A DNA stretch of 52,878 nt from Alphaproteobacteria bacterium (GCA_018000295.1 JAGNKE010000019.1:1-52878), one strand, 5' to 3'. Positions 15,775 through 24,673 are shown, counted from the first letter of the stretch. Notes: generated from the sequence alone by a model not told the origin. Translations and numbers: made by a program.

Positions 15775-16533
15775 CTATCTGAAATCGCCGCAGAGGTAGA
15801 AGGAGCCGACGAGGATGCCGCCGGGTTTGATCGGCGCCTTCACATAGGCAGGGTCGATGACGACGTCCAGCGTGGCGCCGAGGGTCTTGACCAGCACCCA
15901 GTGGAACTCGCTGCCGGTATGGGCGTTTTTCATTTTTTTGGTTTCGAGGATGCGGCCGGCGAAGACAGCTTCGGGTTTGGGGTGCTCGGTTTTTCCGCCC
16001 TCGGTGCTGAACAGGCCGGTGGGGATGAAGCTTTCGGAGGCCAGCGAAGGGGTCTCGGGATCCTGCGATTCGTTATAGGCTTCCTCGCTCTCGAAGATAT
16101 CGACCTCCTGCGCCATCGCACAGAGGCTGAGTGTTTCGAGGCCGGGGATGGCGATATTTTCATAAGCCTGCAGGGCGATCATGTCGAAGGCGAAGGGGTA
16201 GGTGCCGGAGTCGATTTTCTCCGCGCTTTCCGGCTCCGCCCAGGCGTGCAGGAGCGCATCAAGAGGGGTGGCGCCCGGAACCTTCACCTTGTCGGTGATG
16301 CCCACCACGGTTTCGGATTTGCCGCGAAAGAAGGGGTCTACGGAGACGACGTTGTCATTGACCACCTGAAACCAGACTTCGGGGCCGAAATTTTCGTCCT
16401 GACGCCAGCGCAGGTAGATGCCCTGAGGGGTGACGCACTGGTCGAGGTCGCCCTTGAGAAGCCCGCCGATGAGGGTGTTAAACTCCTCCTCGCTCTTGAT
16501 TTTAAATCCTATCGCCGAAAAATGGTTGGGCAC
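15775..16533 (-). CDS. Hypothetical protein, two-domain soluble
   Basis: I do not recognise this 252-residue protein. It starts MPNHFSAIGFKIKSEEEFNTL and contains GIYLRWRQDENFGPEVWFQV; the C-terminal half (ILETKKMKNAHTGSEFHWVL, then GGILVGSFYLCGDFR) looks like a beta-barrel similar to an OB fold. There is no signal peptide. It is placed between the thiolase (39-bp gap) and the small membrane gene, all on the minus strand and probably one transcript. Confidence 0.65.
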   Translation of the reverse strand: MPNHFSAIGFKIKSEEEFNTLIGGLLKGDLDQCVTPQGIYLRWRQDENFGPEVWFQVVNDNVVSVDPFFRGKSETVVGITDKVKVPGATPLDALLHAWAEPESAEKIDSGTYPFAFDMIALQAYENIAIPGLETLSLCAMAQEVDIFESEEAYNESQDPETPSLASESFIPTGLFSTEGGKTEHPKPEAVFAGRILETKKMKNAHTGSEFHWVLVKTLGATLDVVIDPAYVKAPIKPGGILVGSFYLCGDFR

Positions 16534-16572
16534 AGCCGCCTCCTTTACTCAATTTATGTTTACACAGTTATC

Positions 16573-17715
16573 CTAAATGGCTTCCAGCACGGTCGCCACG
16601 CCCTGCCCGCCGCCGATGCACATGGTGGCCAGAGCGTTTTTCTTCTTCTCGCGCTTCAGGAGGCTTGCGGCCTTGCCGGTGATGCGCGCCCCCGACGTGC
16701 CGAGCGGGTGGCCGAGCGCGATTGCGCCGCCGTCCAGATTCACCTTGGCCGGATCGATGCCTAGTTCCTTCAGCACCGCCAGCGATTGTGCGGCGAAGGC
16801 CTCATTCAGTTCGATAATATCAATATCCTTGAGGGTCAGTCCGGCCCGCTCCAGCGCCTTTTTGGTGGCGGGGACGGGGCCGATTCCCATAATCTCCGCC
16901 GCGCAGCCGGAGACGGCCACAGATTTTATCCGGGCGAGTTTGGGCAGCTTGTGCTTGTCCGCATACTCTTCGGAAACGACCAGAACGGCGGCGCTTCCAT
17001 CGGTAAGGGGCGAAGAGGTTCCGGCGGTCACTGTCCCGTCGCTCAGGAAAGCGGGTTTCAGGCTGGCCAGAGCCTCCGGGGTTGAGTCGGCGCGGATGGT
17101 GCCGTCGGTCTTCACATCCCCGATCGCCACGATTTCCTCGTCGAATTTGCCGGAAGATGCCGCTGCGGCGGCCTTTTTATGGGACGAGACGGCGAACTCC
17201 TCCTGCGCCTTGCGGTCGATCGCATATTTTTTGGCGAGATTTTCGGCGGTTTCGCCCATCCCAATATAGGCTTGAGGGTATTTCTGGAAAATCGCGGGGT
17301 TGGGCATGGGGTTGAAGCCGCCCATCGGAATCCGGCTCATACTCTCGACCCCGGCGCAGATGAAGACCTCGCCCGCGCCCATCTGAATCATTCCCGCCGC
17401 GTTATGGATCGCGGTCATAGAGGAGCCGCAAAAGCGGTTGATGGTCGCCCCAGCTACGGAAATAGGCAAATCCGCATGGTTGGCGACGAGGCGGGCGATG
17501 TTGAAGCCCTGCTCGGCCTCCGGGAAGGCGCAGCCCATGATCAGATCCTCGATATCTTCAGGTTTCACGCCTGTTGCTTTTACGAGGGCTTTGACGATTT
17601 CCGCGGCCATGTCGTCGGGCCTGATTTTGGCCAGCGCGCCCTTATTGGCGAAATGCATGGGCGAGCGTTTAAAGCCGCAGATTACAACAGATTTAGCGAG
17701 GGGGTTTGCAGGCAT
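16573..17715 (-). CDS. fadA: Acetyl-CoA acyltransferase (thiolase)
   Basis: This 380-residue thiolase cleaves 3-ketoacyl-CoA to acetyl-CoA and a shortened acyl-CoA. The active-site nucleophile Cys lies in NRFCGSSMTAIHNAAG; the His is in GHPLGTSGARI and the second Cys in CIGGGQG near the C-terminus. Length is normal for the family. The frame is open up to 17874, but the family start matches MPANPLAKSVVICGFKRSP, so I use ATG 17715 (AGAGA about 9 bases upstream); ATG 17766 is an alternative. It is divergent from the TIGR02300 gene, with a 214-bp control region between them. Confidence 0.9.
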   Translation of the reverse strand: MPANPLAKSVVICGFKRSPMHFANKGALAKIRPDDMAAEIVKALVKATGVKPEDIEDLIMGCAFPEAEQGFNIARLVANHADLPISVAGATINRFCGSSMTAIHNAAGMIQMGAGEVFICAGVESMSRIPMGGFNPMPNPAIFQKYPQAYIGMGETAENLAKKYAIDRKAQEEFAVSSHKKAAAAASSGKFDEEIVAIGDVKTDGTIRADSTPEALASLKPAFLSDGTVTAGTSSPLTDGSAAVLVVSEEYADKHKLPKLARIKSVAVSGCAAEIMGIGPVPATKKALERAGLTLKDIDIIELNEAFAAQSLAVLKELGIDPAKVNLDGGAIALGHPLGTSGARITGKAASLLKREKKKNALATMCIGGGQGVATVLEAI

Positions 17716-17929
17716 TCGGGGTGTCTCTTTGATCGTGGTGACGAAAAGTTTTTTGTTTTCCGCCATGAGTTTACAATGATCCGGCGGCTGGGTCCATGCG
17801 ATTTCACGGCCTTCTCTCGGGCTCCCATTCTCCAGTGCTTCTGTCTTTTGAATTGACAGAACACAAAAAATCATGCAGTCAGACAGATACTTTTTTCGCA
17901 GTCAGAACAATAATAAGGAGATTTTTACG

Positions 17930-18346
17930 GTGGCAGCAGCAGCAAAGAAAAATCTGGGCTTCAAGAGAATCTGCACGAGCTGCGGAACGCGTTATTACGA
18001 TTTCGCCAAGCGCCCGATCATCTGCCCGTCCTGTTCGACGGAATTTAACCCGGAATACCGGATCAGGGGCCGCAAGGGCCGCGCTTCCGCCGAAATCAAG
18101 CGCGTGGAAGAGGAAGTGAAAAAGCCGCAGGTCGTGGCCAATGACGAGGAGGACTTGGAGGACGAGGAGGAACTTGAGGTCGTCAGCCTTGAGGATGTCG
18201 AGGAAGACGACGCCGATGAGGAGGAAGACGAGGCTCCCGCCAAGGTCATCGCAGAGGAAACGCTTGACGACCTGCCCGATCTCGAAGACGACGATCTCGA
18301 TGACGACGAAGAAGACGTTCTCGAAGAGGAAGAGGACGAAGATTAG
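17930..18346 (+). CDS. TIGR02300 family protein (zinc-ribbon-like, acidic tail)
   Basis: This 138-residue protein has an N-terminal two-CxxC motif (RICTSCGTRYYDFAKRPIIC then PSCSTEF). It corresponds to the FYDLNKRP(I/V)-CPxC family found almost only in alphaproteobacteria. Residues 55-138 are a run of Glu/Asp, as usual for the family. The function is unknown; metal binding by the Cys cluster is likely. The GTG at 17930 with AAGGAG 9 bases before it is the probable start, rather than the upstream ATG at 17873. It is directly followed by prmA. Confidence 0.85.
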   Translation: MAAAAKKNLGFKRICTSCGTRYYDFAKRPIICPSCSTEFNPEYRIRGRKGRASAEIKRVEEEVKKPQVVANDEEDLEDEEELEVVSLEDVEEDDADEEEDEAPAKVIAEETLDDLPDLEDDDLDDDEEDVLEEEEDED

Positions 18347-18351
18347 GAAGG
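18346..18351 (+). promoter_or_regulatory. Ribosome site supporting a CTG start for prmA
   Basis: GGAAGG lies 9 bases before the in-frame CTG at 18361, and no ATG, GTG or TTG is in frame between here and the GTG at 18457. Its first base is the last base of the preceding gene's TAG stop. Confidence 0.55.
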
Positions 18352-18360
18352 CCCACGCCC

Positions 18361-19275
18361 CTGTACACGGTCCGGTATAAGCTTCCGCCCCATTTCAGCG
18401 ACGATCAGGCGCAGTGCCTTGGACAGGCGCTGGCCGATTCGTGTCTGGCGTCCAGCGTGTTTCGCAAGAAAGATAAATCGGTGGTCATCGAGTGGCTTGT
18501 GGAAAATCCGCCGGAAAATGAAGATGTCGTGGCGCGGATTATCCTGCAGGCCGCGGCCTACGATCTGTCCGGCCTGCCCTCGGTGAGCGAGAATCTGGAG
18601 ATTCAGAAAACGCCCGATGAAAACTGGCTGCAGAAGTGCTACCGCGAATTTCCGCCCTTCTCCATTGGGCCGTTTTATATCTTTGGCAGCCATCACGAGG
18701 GTCAGCCTGAAGCAGACGTTCCCCAAGGGCAGATCGGGTTGCAGATCGACGCGACGACCGCGTTCGGCTCAGGCGAGCATGAAACCACCAAGGGCTGTCT
18801 GCAGGCACTGCTCGACCTCAAGGGCAAGGGCGTGTGCCCGTGGAATATTCTGGATATGGGAACGGGTTCGGGGATTCTGGCGCTGGCGGCGTGGAAGCTC
18901 TGGAGCGCCCCTGTGCTGGCGGTGGATAACGACGATGAGGCGGTGCGGGTGACGGAACGCCATGCGGCGATGAACGGCGTTACTCTTGGGAAGGGCTGCC
19001 TGCTGGCCGTGTGCGGGGACGGGTTTAAAACTCCGGCGGTGGACTCACATAAACCGTATGAACTCATTATCATGAATATCCTCGCCGGGCCGGTGATTGA
19101 GATGGCGCCCAAAGCCGTGCGCGTTCTGGACGAGAACGGGTATGTCATTCTTTCGGGGATGCTGAAGGAACAGGCCGATCTGGTGACTTCCGCTTATGAA
19201 GGGCTGGGTCTGACGCTTACGGGACGCTACGATCTGGGCGATTGGACCGCGCTGGCGTTGCAGAAGCGCCTTTAA
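18361..19275 (+). CDS. prmA: Ribosomal protein L11 methyltransferase
   Basis: PrmA trimethylates ribosomal protein L11 using S-adenosylmethionine. The methyltransferase domain shows DMGTGSGILALAAWKL (motif I), AVDNDDEAVR and the substrate-site signature MNILAGP in place of NILA.P. The family N-terminal domain reads LYTVRYKLPPHFSDDQAQCL from codon 18361, and the coding frame is plainly open across 18361-18457. The only good ribosome site (GGAAGG) fits a CTG start at 18361, giving 304 residues, close to the family length. The first conventional codon, GTG 18457, would remove 32 conserved residues. Its end overlaps the convergent SGNH gene by 4 bp. Confidence 0.88.
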   Translation: MYTVRYKLPPHFSDDQAQCLGQALADSCLASSVFRKKDKSVVIEWLVENPPENEDVVARIILQAAAYDLSGLPSVSENLEIQKTPDENWLQKCYREFPPFSIGPFYIFGSHHEGQPEADVPQGQIGLQIDATTAFGSGEHETTKGCLQALLDLKGKGVCPWNILDMGTGSGILALAAWKLWSAPVLAVDNDDEAVRVTERHAAMNGVTLGKGCLLAVCGDGFKTPAVDSHKPYELIIMNILAGPVIEMAPKAVRVLDENGYVILSGMLKEQADLVTSAYEGLGLTLTGRYDLGDWTALALQKRL

Positions 19276-20138
19276 TCCTTCCCTTCTTTTTTCAAAACCG
19301 CTTCGACCAGTTTCTGCGCGATGATGGCGCGGCCCTTGCCGTTGAAGTGGCAGTCGTCGTGGCGGTGGGAATCATCCAATTCATCCATGTTCATGACCAT
19401 CACCGTGTCGGGGCGAGAGGCGGCGAATTCCTGCTGCGCCTCTATGATATAGGGTGCGGGTGGGTTATAGGCCGTGCACCAGGACTGGCCGTACATCAGG
19501 AAGGTCTGGTCGCCGGGGATTTCATTCTGAAGGTGATCGAAAATGGTTTTGAGGTGCTGCGTGTAAATCTTCTTCGGCGTCAGGTCCATGGCGTCGCGCT
19601 GGCCCTGATCGTAGATAATATATTCGATCGTGCCGCCCGCCTGCGTGTAACGGCGGGCGTCCGCGAGCGCCCGTTCCATCAGGCCGACGCCCTCTTCACC
19701 GGGCAGCCATTCCTGCGCCGATGTGCCGTTGAGGGCGTAGCTCATAATGACGACGGGTTTGTTGACGTGCGGGTAAAGAGCCTGCGCGAAGGTCGGCCAG
19801 AGCGAGCCGCGAAAATCCGCAGGGCCGAGAATAGGATCAGAGAGGCGGTAGCACTTGCCGCGAAAGTAATTTAGCACCTCAGGGTTGTCCTCCGCCGAGG
19901 TCAGCGGGAGCATGGAGTTGGCGGCGTGGCTCTGGCCGATCACGAAAAAGGTCAGCGCGTCCGGGGGGCAGGGTTCCTCGATTTTGCCCTTGGGGTCCAT
20001 CCTGAAAATCTGCGCGAGGGTGAGGGCGGGCGGGGGTTGCTGCGCCTTGCCGTATTTGATCCAGGCGGCGGCGCCGAAGCCCAGCGCGGTAAGGGCGAGG
20101 ATCAGAAGGATAGCGGGTTTGTTGGGCACGGGGGTCAT
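19272..20138 (-). CDS. SGNH-type hydrolase, membrane-anchored or exported
   Basis: This 288-residue protein has an N-terminal hydrophobic anchor or signal (residues 8-27). The SGNH nucleophile block is FFVIGQSHAANS (Ser70, like the GQSN form of sialate O-acetylesterases). The catalytic DxxH is DDCH at 261-264, followed by FNGKGR. A role in removing acyl esters from an extracytoplasmic glycan or lipid is likely; the substrate is unknown. Its ATG overlaps the stop of the restriction endonuclease gene (ATGA), so it would be co-translated with an acquired gene. Confidence 0.75.
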   Translation of the reverse strand: MTPVPNKPAILLILALTALGFGAAAWIKYGKAQQPPPALTLAQIFRMDPKGKIEEPCPPDALTFFVIGQSHAANSMLPLTSAEDNPEVLNYFRGKCYRLSDPILGPADFRGSLWPTFAQALYPHVNKPVVIMSYALNGTSAQEWLPGEEGVGLMERALADARRYTQAGGTIEYIIYDQGQRDAMDLTPKKIYTQHLKTIFDHLQNEIPGDQTFLMYGQSWCTAYNPPAPYIIEAQQEFAASRPDTVMVMNMDELDDSHRHDDCHFNGKGRAIIAQKLVEAVLKKEGKD

Positions 20139-21124
20139 TTATTGAAATTTATAAATAGATATTCGGATGGCTTCCAGCCAGATGCATGGCCATCTGCCAT
20201 TTTTAGCCATTCTGCAATTCTATGCTCTTTTTGGACTTTTTTTCCCCAATACTCCTCAAAAAGCCTGTCTTCTAATGTCGAAGCTGCTATGAAAATTTCA
20301 TGTTCAATATCTTGCAGGGCTCTTAAAAGATATACGCCCCCTCTTTCAGAGTTAGCTCTTAAGGCTACGCTTCCTGCAGAAAACAAATCTCTTGCTTGAT
20401 GACAAAGAACCCCTCGATAAGTAAGCATGTAAAGGACGGCATCATCATATTTGTTTTTGGAGCGTGAAGATTTAAGAACCTGTGGGCACAACAAAACCGA
20501 CTCCGCTCGCAGTCTTCGCTTTTCTTCCTGTTCTAAAGAAGTGTATAGCTTAGCTTGTAATGGGAGAGAGTGTTGCGAGTCTTCCTTGTCTTCCAGCCAC
20601 CATAGGCGTTCGCCTTTTTTCAGTCGTCTTCGTGCATAGAGGCGAATATGAAGCATTTTGTCTTCTTCGCTTAGGTTACGAAAAACTTCATATGAAAGCC
20701 CCATTTTTTGAAAAAGCGATGTATCTGCTCCTATTTCAACTTCAAATCTCGGCACATGAGATGTTCTGACATGCATCACACAATCATCATATCTTCCCCA
20801 CTTAACCTCCGGTGTTCCGCCCATCTTACCGAAAACAACATATATGTGCTCTACGCTCTTACTGCGTGTGCTTTCAAAGACGCTGTTAGCAACACTTCTC
20901 CATGTATCATTTGTGGTGAATTTAACTTCAATTCCAAAATCTCCTAAAACGATATCAGGGAAGGCGTGAGGGTGTGGCGTCAAATCAATAATCATAAACT
21001 CTGTTAGCATCTCACGGACCCGATCTTCAAAAACTTTAGATGTTGCAAAAGTGTCCTTTTGAGCCTGAGAAGTTAGATTTTCAGCTATTTGGTCAAGAAG
21101 TTTTTCAAATTCGTTTTGTTTCAT
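20135..21124 (-). CDS. Probable type II restriction endonuclease (PD-(D/E)XK)
   Basis: This 329-residue protein carries a PD-(D/E)XK nuclease core near its start: FPDIVLGDFGIEVKFT, with Asp57, Glu66 and Lys68 as the likely metal site. The rest has no motif that I can name, which is usual for type II enzymes. It lies directly downstream of a cytosine-C5 methyltransferase gene on the same strand (90-bp gap), the standard arrangement for a restriction-modification pair. The gene is AT-rich compared with the chromosome around it. No controller gene is visible. Confidence 0.8.
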   Translation of the reverse strand: MKQNEFEKLLDQIAENLTSQAQKDTFATSKVFEDRVREMLTEFMIIDLTPHPHAFPDIVLGDFGIEVKFTTNDTWRSVANSVFESTRSKSVEHIYVVFGKMGGTPEVKWGRYDDCVMHVRTSHVPRFEVEIGADTSLFQKMGLSYEVFRNLSEEDKMLHIRLYARRRLKKGERLWWLEDKEDSQHSLPLQAKLYTSLEQEEKRRLRAESVLLCPQVLKSSRSKNKYDDAVLYMLTYRGVLCHQARDLFSAGSVALRANSERGGVYLLRALQDIEHEIFIAASTLEDRLFEEYWGKKVQKEHRIAEWLKMADGHASGWKPSEYLFINFNK

Positions 21125-21214
21125 TTATTAGCCATAAACTCAGATTGCCTCCCTCTGAGGCATAAGCTTTATGTTTATATACTTTTAGCTTTTAGTCAAA
21201 AAAAACGAGATTGT

Positions 21215-22243
21215 CTATTTTAGACAGTCGGCTACAGATTTGGCGATATACCATGCCAAAATCGGGGGAACGGCGTTTCCAATTTGTCTTTCCGTTTCTC
21301 TTAGTTTTGAATCAAAGATAAAGTCGTCTGGGAAAGATTGAATTCTTGCAGCCTCTCTCATGGAAATTCTTCTATTAAGCTCATAGTGAAATTGTATGTT
21401 ACCATGACATTCAGCCCTCATCGTATAACCGGGCCTGTCGGCTTTTAGTTTTCTGCTTCCTTGTTCAGCGCTTTTTTTTGCCTTACTCCAAATATGATTT
21501 ATTTCTATATCTTCTTCGAGATGAATTAAGTCGTGCAACGCCTCCTTTGCGGTCATCCATTGACCTTGGGACCGCTCTTTTTTGGGAGGAGTAAATGGTT
21601 TAATGTTCGGCAAGCGGCCAACTATAAAAACTCTTTCTCTTGTTTGTGGAACTCCATAATCAGCAGCATGATACAGGTCATAAGAAATATCATATCCTAG
21701 CTCTTTAAAGTCTTTGATGACTTGCCTAAGAGAATCCTCATTATGGCGCATCAAAAGACCCTTTACGTTCTCAGCTATAAATATTTTTGGCGTTGTAATT
21801 TTTATAGCTTCGACCATAGCTCTGTATAAGCTGCTACGTTTTCCTTTTACGCCTGCGCCTTTGCCATTTACTGAGATATCTTGACATGGAAAGCCGCCGA
21901 TCAGTACATCTGCGGTCATGGGCATAGTATCAAGATAGTCCCATACGTTGCCGCAATGGATCTTGTGCCCTAGGTTTCGTTCATAACTTTTACAAGCTGC
22001 TGGATTGAAATCATTAGCCCAAATGATCTCGAATGGATTTGGTTTATATTTGTGTCCAAAAATAGAAAAGTCCCCGCGAAAACCTAAATCCATTCCTCCA
22101 CAACCCGAGAACATTGATATGACTTTGTGGGTTTTCGCAGAAGCAAGTCGGGAGAATTGATTTTTTGAATTGTCTTTGACAAGCACGTCACAAGGGACTG
22201 AAGACATTGAATAATTTACATCTATAGTTGCGTTCTTTCTCAT
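21215..22243 (-). CDS. DNA (cytosine-5-)-methyltransferase
   Basis: This 342-residue enzyme methylates C5 of cytosine in the recognition site of its partner nuclease. Motif I is ISMFSGCGGMDLGF, motif IV is GGFPCQDIS with the catalytic Cys (about residue 120), motif VI is ENVKGL, motif VIII is QTRERVFIVG, motif IX is MREAARIQSFPDDF and motif X is GNAVPP. Start ATG 22243 has AAGGA upstream; a reading from 22309 would need a TTG and adds residues outside the family. The target-recognition region between VIII and IX is short (about 80 residues). AT-rich, same strand as the nuclease. Confidence 0.92.
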   Translation of the reverse strand: MRKNATIDVNYSMSSVPCDVLVKDNSKNQFSRLASAKTHKVISMFSGCGGMDLGFRGDFSIFGHKYKPNPFEIIWANDFNPAACKSYERNLGHKIHCGNVWDYLDTMPMTADVLIGGFPCQDISVNGKGAGVKGKRSSLYRAMVEAIKITTPKIFIAENVKGLLMRHNEDSLRQVIKDFKELGYDISYDLYHAADYGVPQTRERVFIVGRLPNIKPFTPPKKERSQGQWMTAKEALHDLIHLEEDIEINHIWSKAKKSAEQGSRKLKADRPGYTMRAECHGNIQFHYELNRRISMREAARIQSFPDDFIFDSKLRETERQIGNAVPPILAWYIAKSVADCLK

Positions 22244-22387
22244 GTTTTCTAAAGTCCTTAATACTTCTAGTATTGAAAAAATTATAACTTTAGATGATTC
22301 AGCGCACAATCCACAAAAGAGAACAAATTAGCAACTTTATAAGATATCCATAAGTTTCCTTGTTTTGCGAGCAGTCACATTCTTAAT

Positions 22388-22412
22388 CCCTTCTCCACCG
22401 TCACGGACTTGG
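22388..22412 (-). repeat. Displaced copy of the glmS 3' end
   Basis: This 25-bp segment matches 22842-22866, the last codons of glmS, at 22 of 25 positions. Read on the minus strand it encodes AKSVTVEKG, against AKSVTVE-stop in glmS. Two of the three differences are silent third-position changes (Lys, Ser) and the third turns the stop into Lys. It is a footprint expected when an element inserts at the end of glmS and carries its own version of the end. Confidence 0.7.
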
Positions 22413-22424
22413 TGACTATCTAAA

Positions 22425-22829
22425 TCAGTTATCAAACAATCTCAGCAATTTCATCATTAAATCTTTCCGCCATTCTTCAATCTCGTGTTTTTCCGAATAT
22501 CTTGTAAGCGTTGCGTAAGCCGTCTCCGCCTGCGGACCGCTGATCTTGTTTATAGCACTAGCCAGCGTATAGGCTTCATGCGCCACTTCCCAGTTTCCAG
22601 TCGTTACCAACTCTACCAGAAGATTAAAATGCGGCTTGCAATCATAAAATCCCAAACCATGGACAAGCGTTCCACGACTATCTTTAAGATCAGGTCTTTT
22701 AATTAGCTCAATCAATACCTCCAAGACTTCAGGTTCTCGGGTTTGTGCCAGATTGAGCGCAAGATCATTCCTGATTGATGGGTCCGAAGTCGCTTTTAAT
22801 TCTCTTAAGCCGTCAGATTCTTTTTCCAT
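22425..22829 (-). CDS. HEAT-like repeat hypothetical protein
   Basis: This 134-residue protein of short paired helices (DPSIRNDLALNLAQTREPEV; RPDLKDSRGTLVHGLGFYDC; GNWEVAHEAYTLASAINKIS) looks like two or three HEAT-like repeats. No known family member is recognised and there is no catalytic motif. It lies between the true glmS end and the displaced copy of that end, so it is the cargo of the duplicated segment. Its start is 14 bp after the glmS stop, on the same strand. Confidence 0.65.
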   Translation of the reverse strand: MEKESDGLRELKATSDPSIRNDLALNLAQTREPEVLEVLIELIKRPDLKDSRGTLVHGLGFYDCKPHFNLLVELVTTGNWEVAHEAYTLASAINKISGPQAETAYATLTRYSEKHEIEEWRKDLMMKLLRLFDN

Positions 22830-22843
22830 TAGAGCCTGCGCCC

Positions 22844-24673
22844 CTACTCCACCGTCACCGATTTGGCGAGGTTGCGCGGCTGGTCGACGTCCGTGCCCTT
22901 GATGACCGCGACGTGATAGGCGAGAAGCTGAACGGGGATCGCGTATAAAATGGGCGCGACGAAGGGATGGACCGCTCCGGTCGCGACGCTCCAGGTCACC
23001 AGATTTTCCAGTTCCTTCGCGCCCTTTTCGTCGGAGATCAGAAACACTTTTCCGCCCCTGGCCACGGTTTCCTGAATGTTACTCGCGTTTTTCTCGAACA
23101 GCGGGTCGCCCCCCGGCGCAACGACGACGACGGGCACAGTTTCGTCGATCAGCGCGATGGGGCCGTGTTTCATTTCCCCGGCGGCGTAGCCCTCCGCATG
23201 GATATAGGAGATTTCCTTAAGTTTTAAAGCGCCCTCCAGCGCGATGGGGTAGAGGCTGCCGCGCCCGAGGTATAAAACATCCCGCGCTTCGGCGACGTCG
23301 CGGGCGATATTCTTGATCTGGCCATCGTGGGTCAGAATCTGCGCGGCGAGGGTCGGCACATGGCGCAGGGCGGTTGCATATTCCGCGCCCTGCTGTTCAT
23401 TGATCGCGCCGGTCTTTAATGCGGCGGCGAGGGCCATGCAGGCGAGCGTGGCGAGCTGGGTTGTAAACGCCTTGGTTGAGGCGACGCCGATTTCCGGCCC
23501 GGCCAGCGTGTGCAACACATGGTCGGACTCCCTTTCGATCGTGCTTTCGATCGTATTGACGATGGAGATGATGGTCTGTTTCTGCCGCTTGCAGTAGCGC
23601 AGGGCTTCGAGCGTATCGAGCGTCTCGCCGGACTGGGAGACGAAAATCGCCGCGCCGTTTGCGGGCATGGGCGCCTCGCGGTATCTGAACTCGCTGGCCA
23701 CGTCGATCTCGCACGGGATTCTGGCCACCTGCTCGAACCAGTATTTGGCCACGGCGCAGGCGTAATAGGCGGTGCCGCAGGCAATCAGCGTGATGCGCGG
23801 GGCAGCGCTCAAGACATTCAAGACCTCCTGCGGGATCGCAATATGGCCCGTGGCGGGGTTGACATAAGAGTTGAGCGTGTCGGCGATCACGGCGGGCTGC
23901 TCGTAGATTTCCTTGAGCATGAAATGCCTGTATTCGCCCTTGCCCGCGGTTGCGCCGGATTGCGCGGTGATGCGGATGGGCCGCTCGACGGGTTGCCCGC
24001 CCTTGCCGGTAATCTTCGCGCCGGTGCGCGTGACGGTTACGCGGTCGCCATCCTCAAGGAAGCAGATTTTGCGGGTGAGCGGCGCGAGGGCGTAGGAGTC
24101 GGAGGCCAGATACATCTCCCCCTCTCCATACCCCACGGCCAGCGGCGTGCCCTGCCGGACGCCGATCATCAAATCGTGCTCGCCCGCGAAGATCATGACG
24201 ATGGCGTAGGCGCCGTGCAGGCGGTCGAAGGCGGCGTTGGCGGCCTCCACGGGTTTCATGCCCTGCGAGAGATAGCGCGTGACGAGGTGGACAATGACTT
24301 CGGTGTCGGTATCCGAGGTAAAGCGGGCCTGCGTTTCCTGCAACTCGCGTTTGAGTTCGGCGTAATTCTCGATGATGCCGTTATGAACGACGGCGACTCG
24401 GTCGGTCGCGTGGGGGTGGGCGTTGTTCTCGTTCGCCGCGCCGTGGGTGGCCCAGCGCGTGTGGCCGATGCCGACCGTGCCCTGCAGGGGTTGCGCGGTG
24501 AGCTTGCTTTCGAGGCGTTCGAGCTTGCCCTCGGCGCGGCAGCGCTGGATATGGCCGTTGGACAGCGTGGCGACTCCGGCGGAATCATAACCGCGATATT
24601 CAAGGCGTTTTAAGCCCTCCACCAGCAGGGGGACGACCTTTTGTTCACCGATAATGCCGACGATCCCGCACAT
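22844..24673 (-). CDS. glmS: Glutamine--fructose-6-phosphate aminotransferase
   Basis: This 609-residue enzyme makes glucosamine 6-phosphate from fructose 6-phosphate and glutamine, the entry to peptidoglycan and lipopolysaccharide sugars. Cys2 of MCGIVGIIG is the glutaminase nucleophile. The two sugar-binding SIS domains show SQSGETLDTLEAL and AYAAGEMKHGP-like GYAAGEMKHGPIAL, and the end DVDQPRNLAKSVTVE is canonical. AGGAG lies 6 bases before the start. No glmS ribozyme is apparent in the 98-bp upstream gap. The 3' end is a classic integration site (attTn7) and a divergent copy of it is found 454 bp away. Confidence 0.97.
   Translation of the reverse strand: MCGIVGIIGEQKVVPLLVEGLKRLEYRGYDSAGVATLSNGHIQRCRAEGKLERLESKLTAQPLQGTVGIGHTRWATHGAANENNAHPHATDRVAVVHNGIIENYAELKRELQETQARFTSDTDTEVIVHLVTRYLSQGMKPVEAANAAFDRLHGAYAIVMIFAGEHDLMIGVRQGTPLAVGYGEGEMYLASDSYALAPLTRKICFLEDGDRVTVTRTGAKITGKGGQPVERPIRITAQSGATAGKGEYRHFMLKEIYEQPAVIADTLNSYVNPATGHIAIPQEVLNVLSAAPRITLIACGTAYYACAVAKYWFEQVARIPCEIDVASEFRYREAPMPANGAAIFVSQSGETLDTLEALRYCKRQKQTIISIVNTIESTIERESDHVLHTLAGPEIGVASTKAFTTQLATLACMALAAALKTGAINEQQGAEYATALRHVPTLAAQILTHDGQIKNIARDVAEARDVLYLGRGSLYPIALEGALKLKEISYIHAEGYAAGEMKHGPIALIDETVPVVVVAPGGDPLFEKNASNIQETVARGGKVFLISDEKGAKELENLVTWSVATGAVHPFVAPILYAIPVQLLAYHVAVIKGTDVDQPRNLAKSVTVE

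Noticed and set aside
18457..18459. GTG as the prmA start
   Set aside because: The 32 codons before it are conserved PrmA sequence with a ribosome site further upstream.
22244..22309. Longer start for the cytosine methyltransferase
   Set aside because: It needs a TTG codon and adds residues not seen in the family; ATG 22243 has AAGGA upstream.
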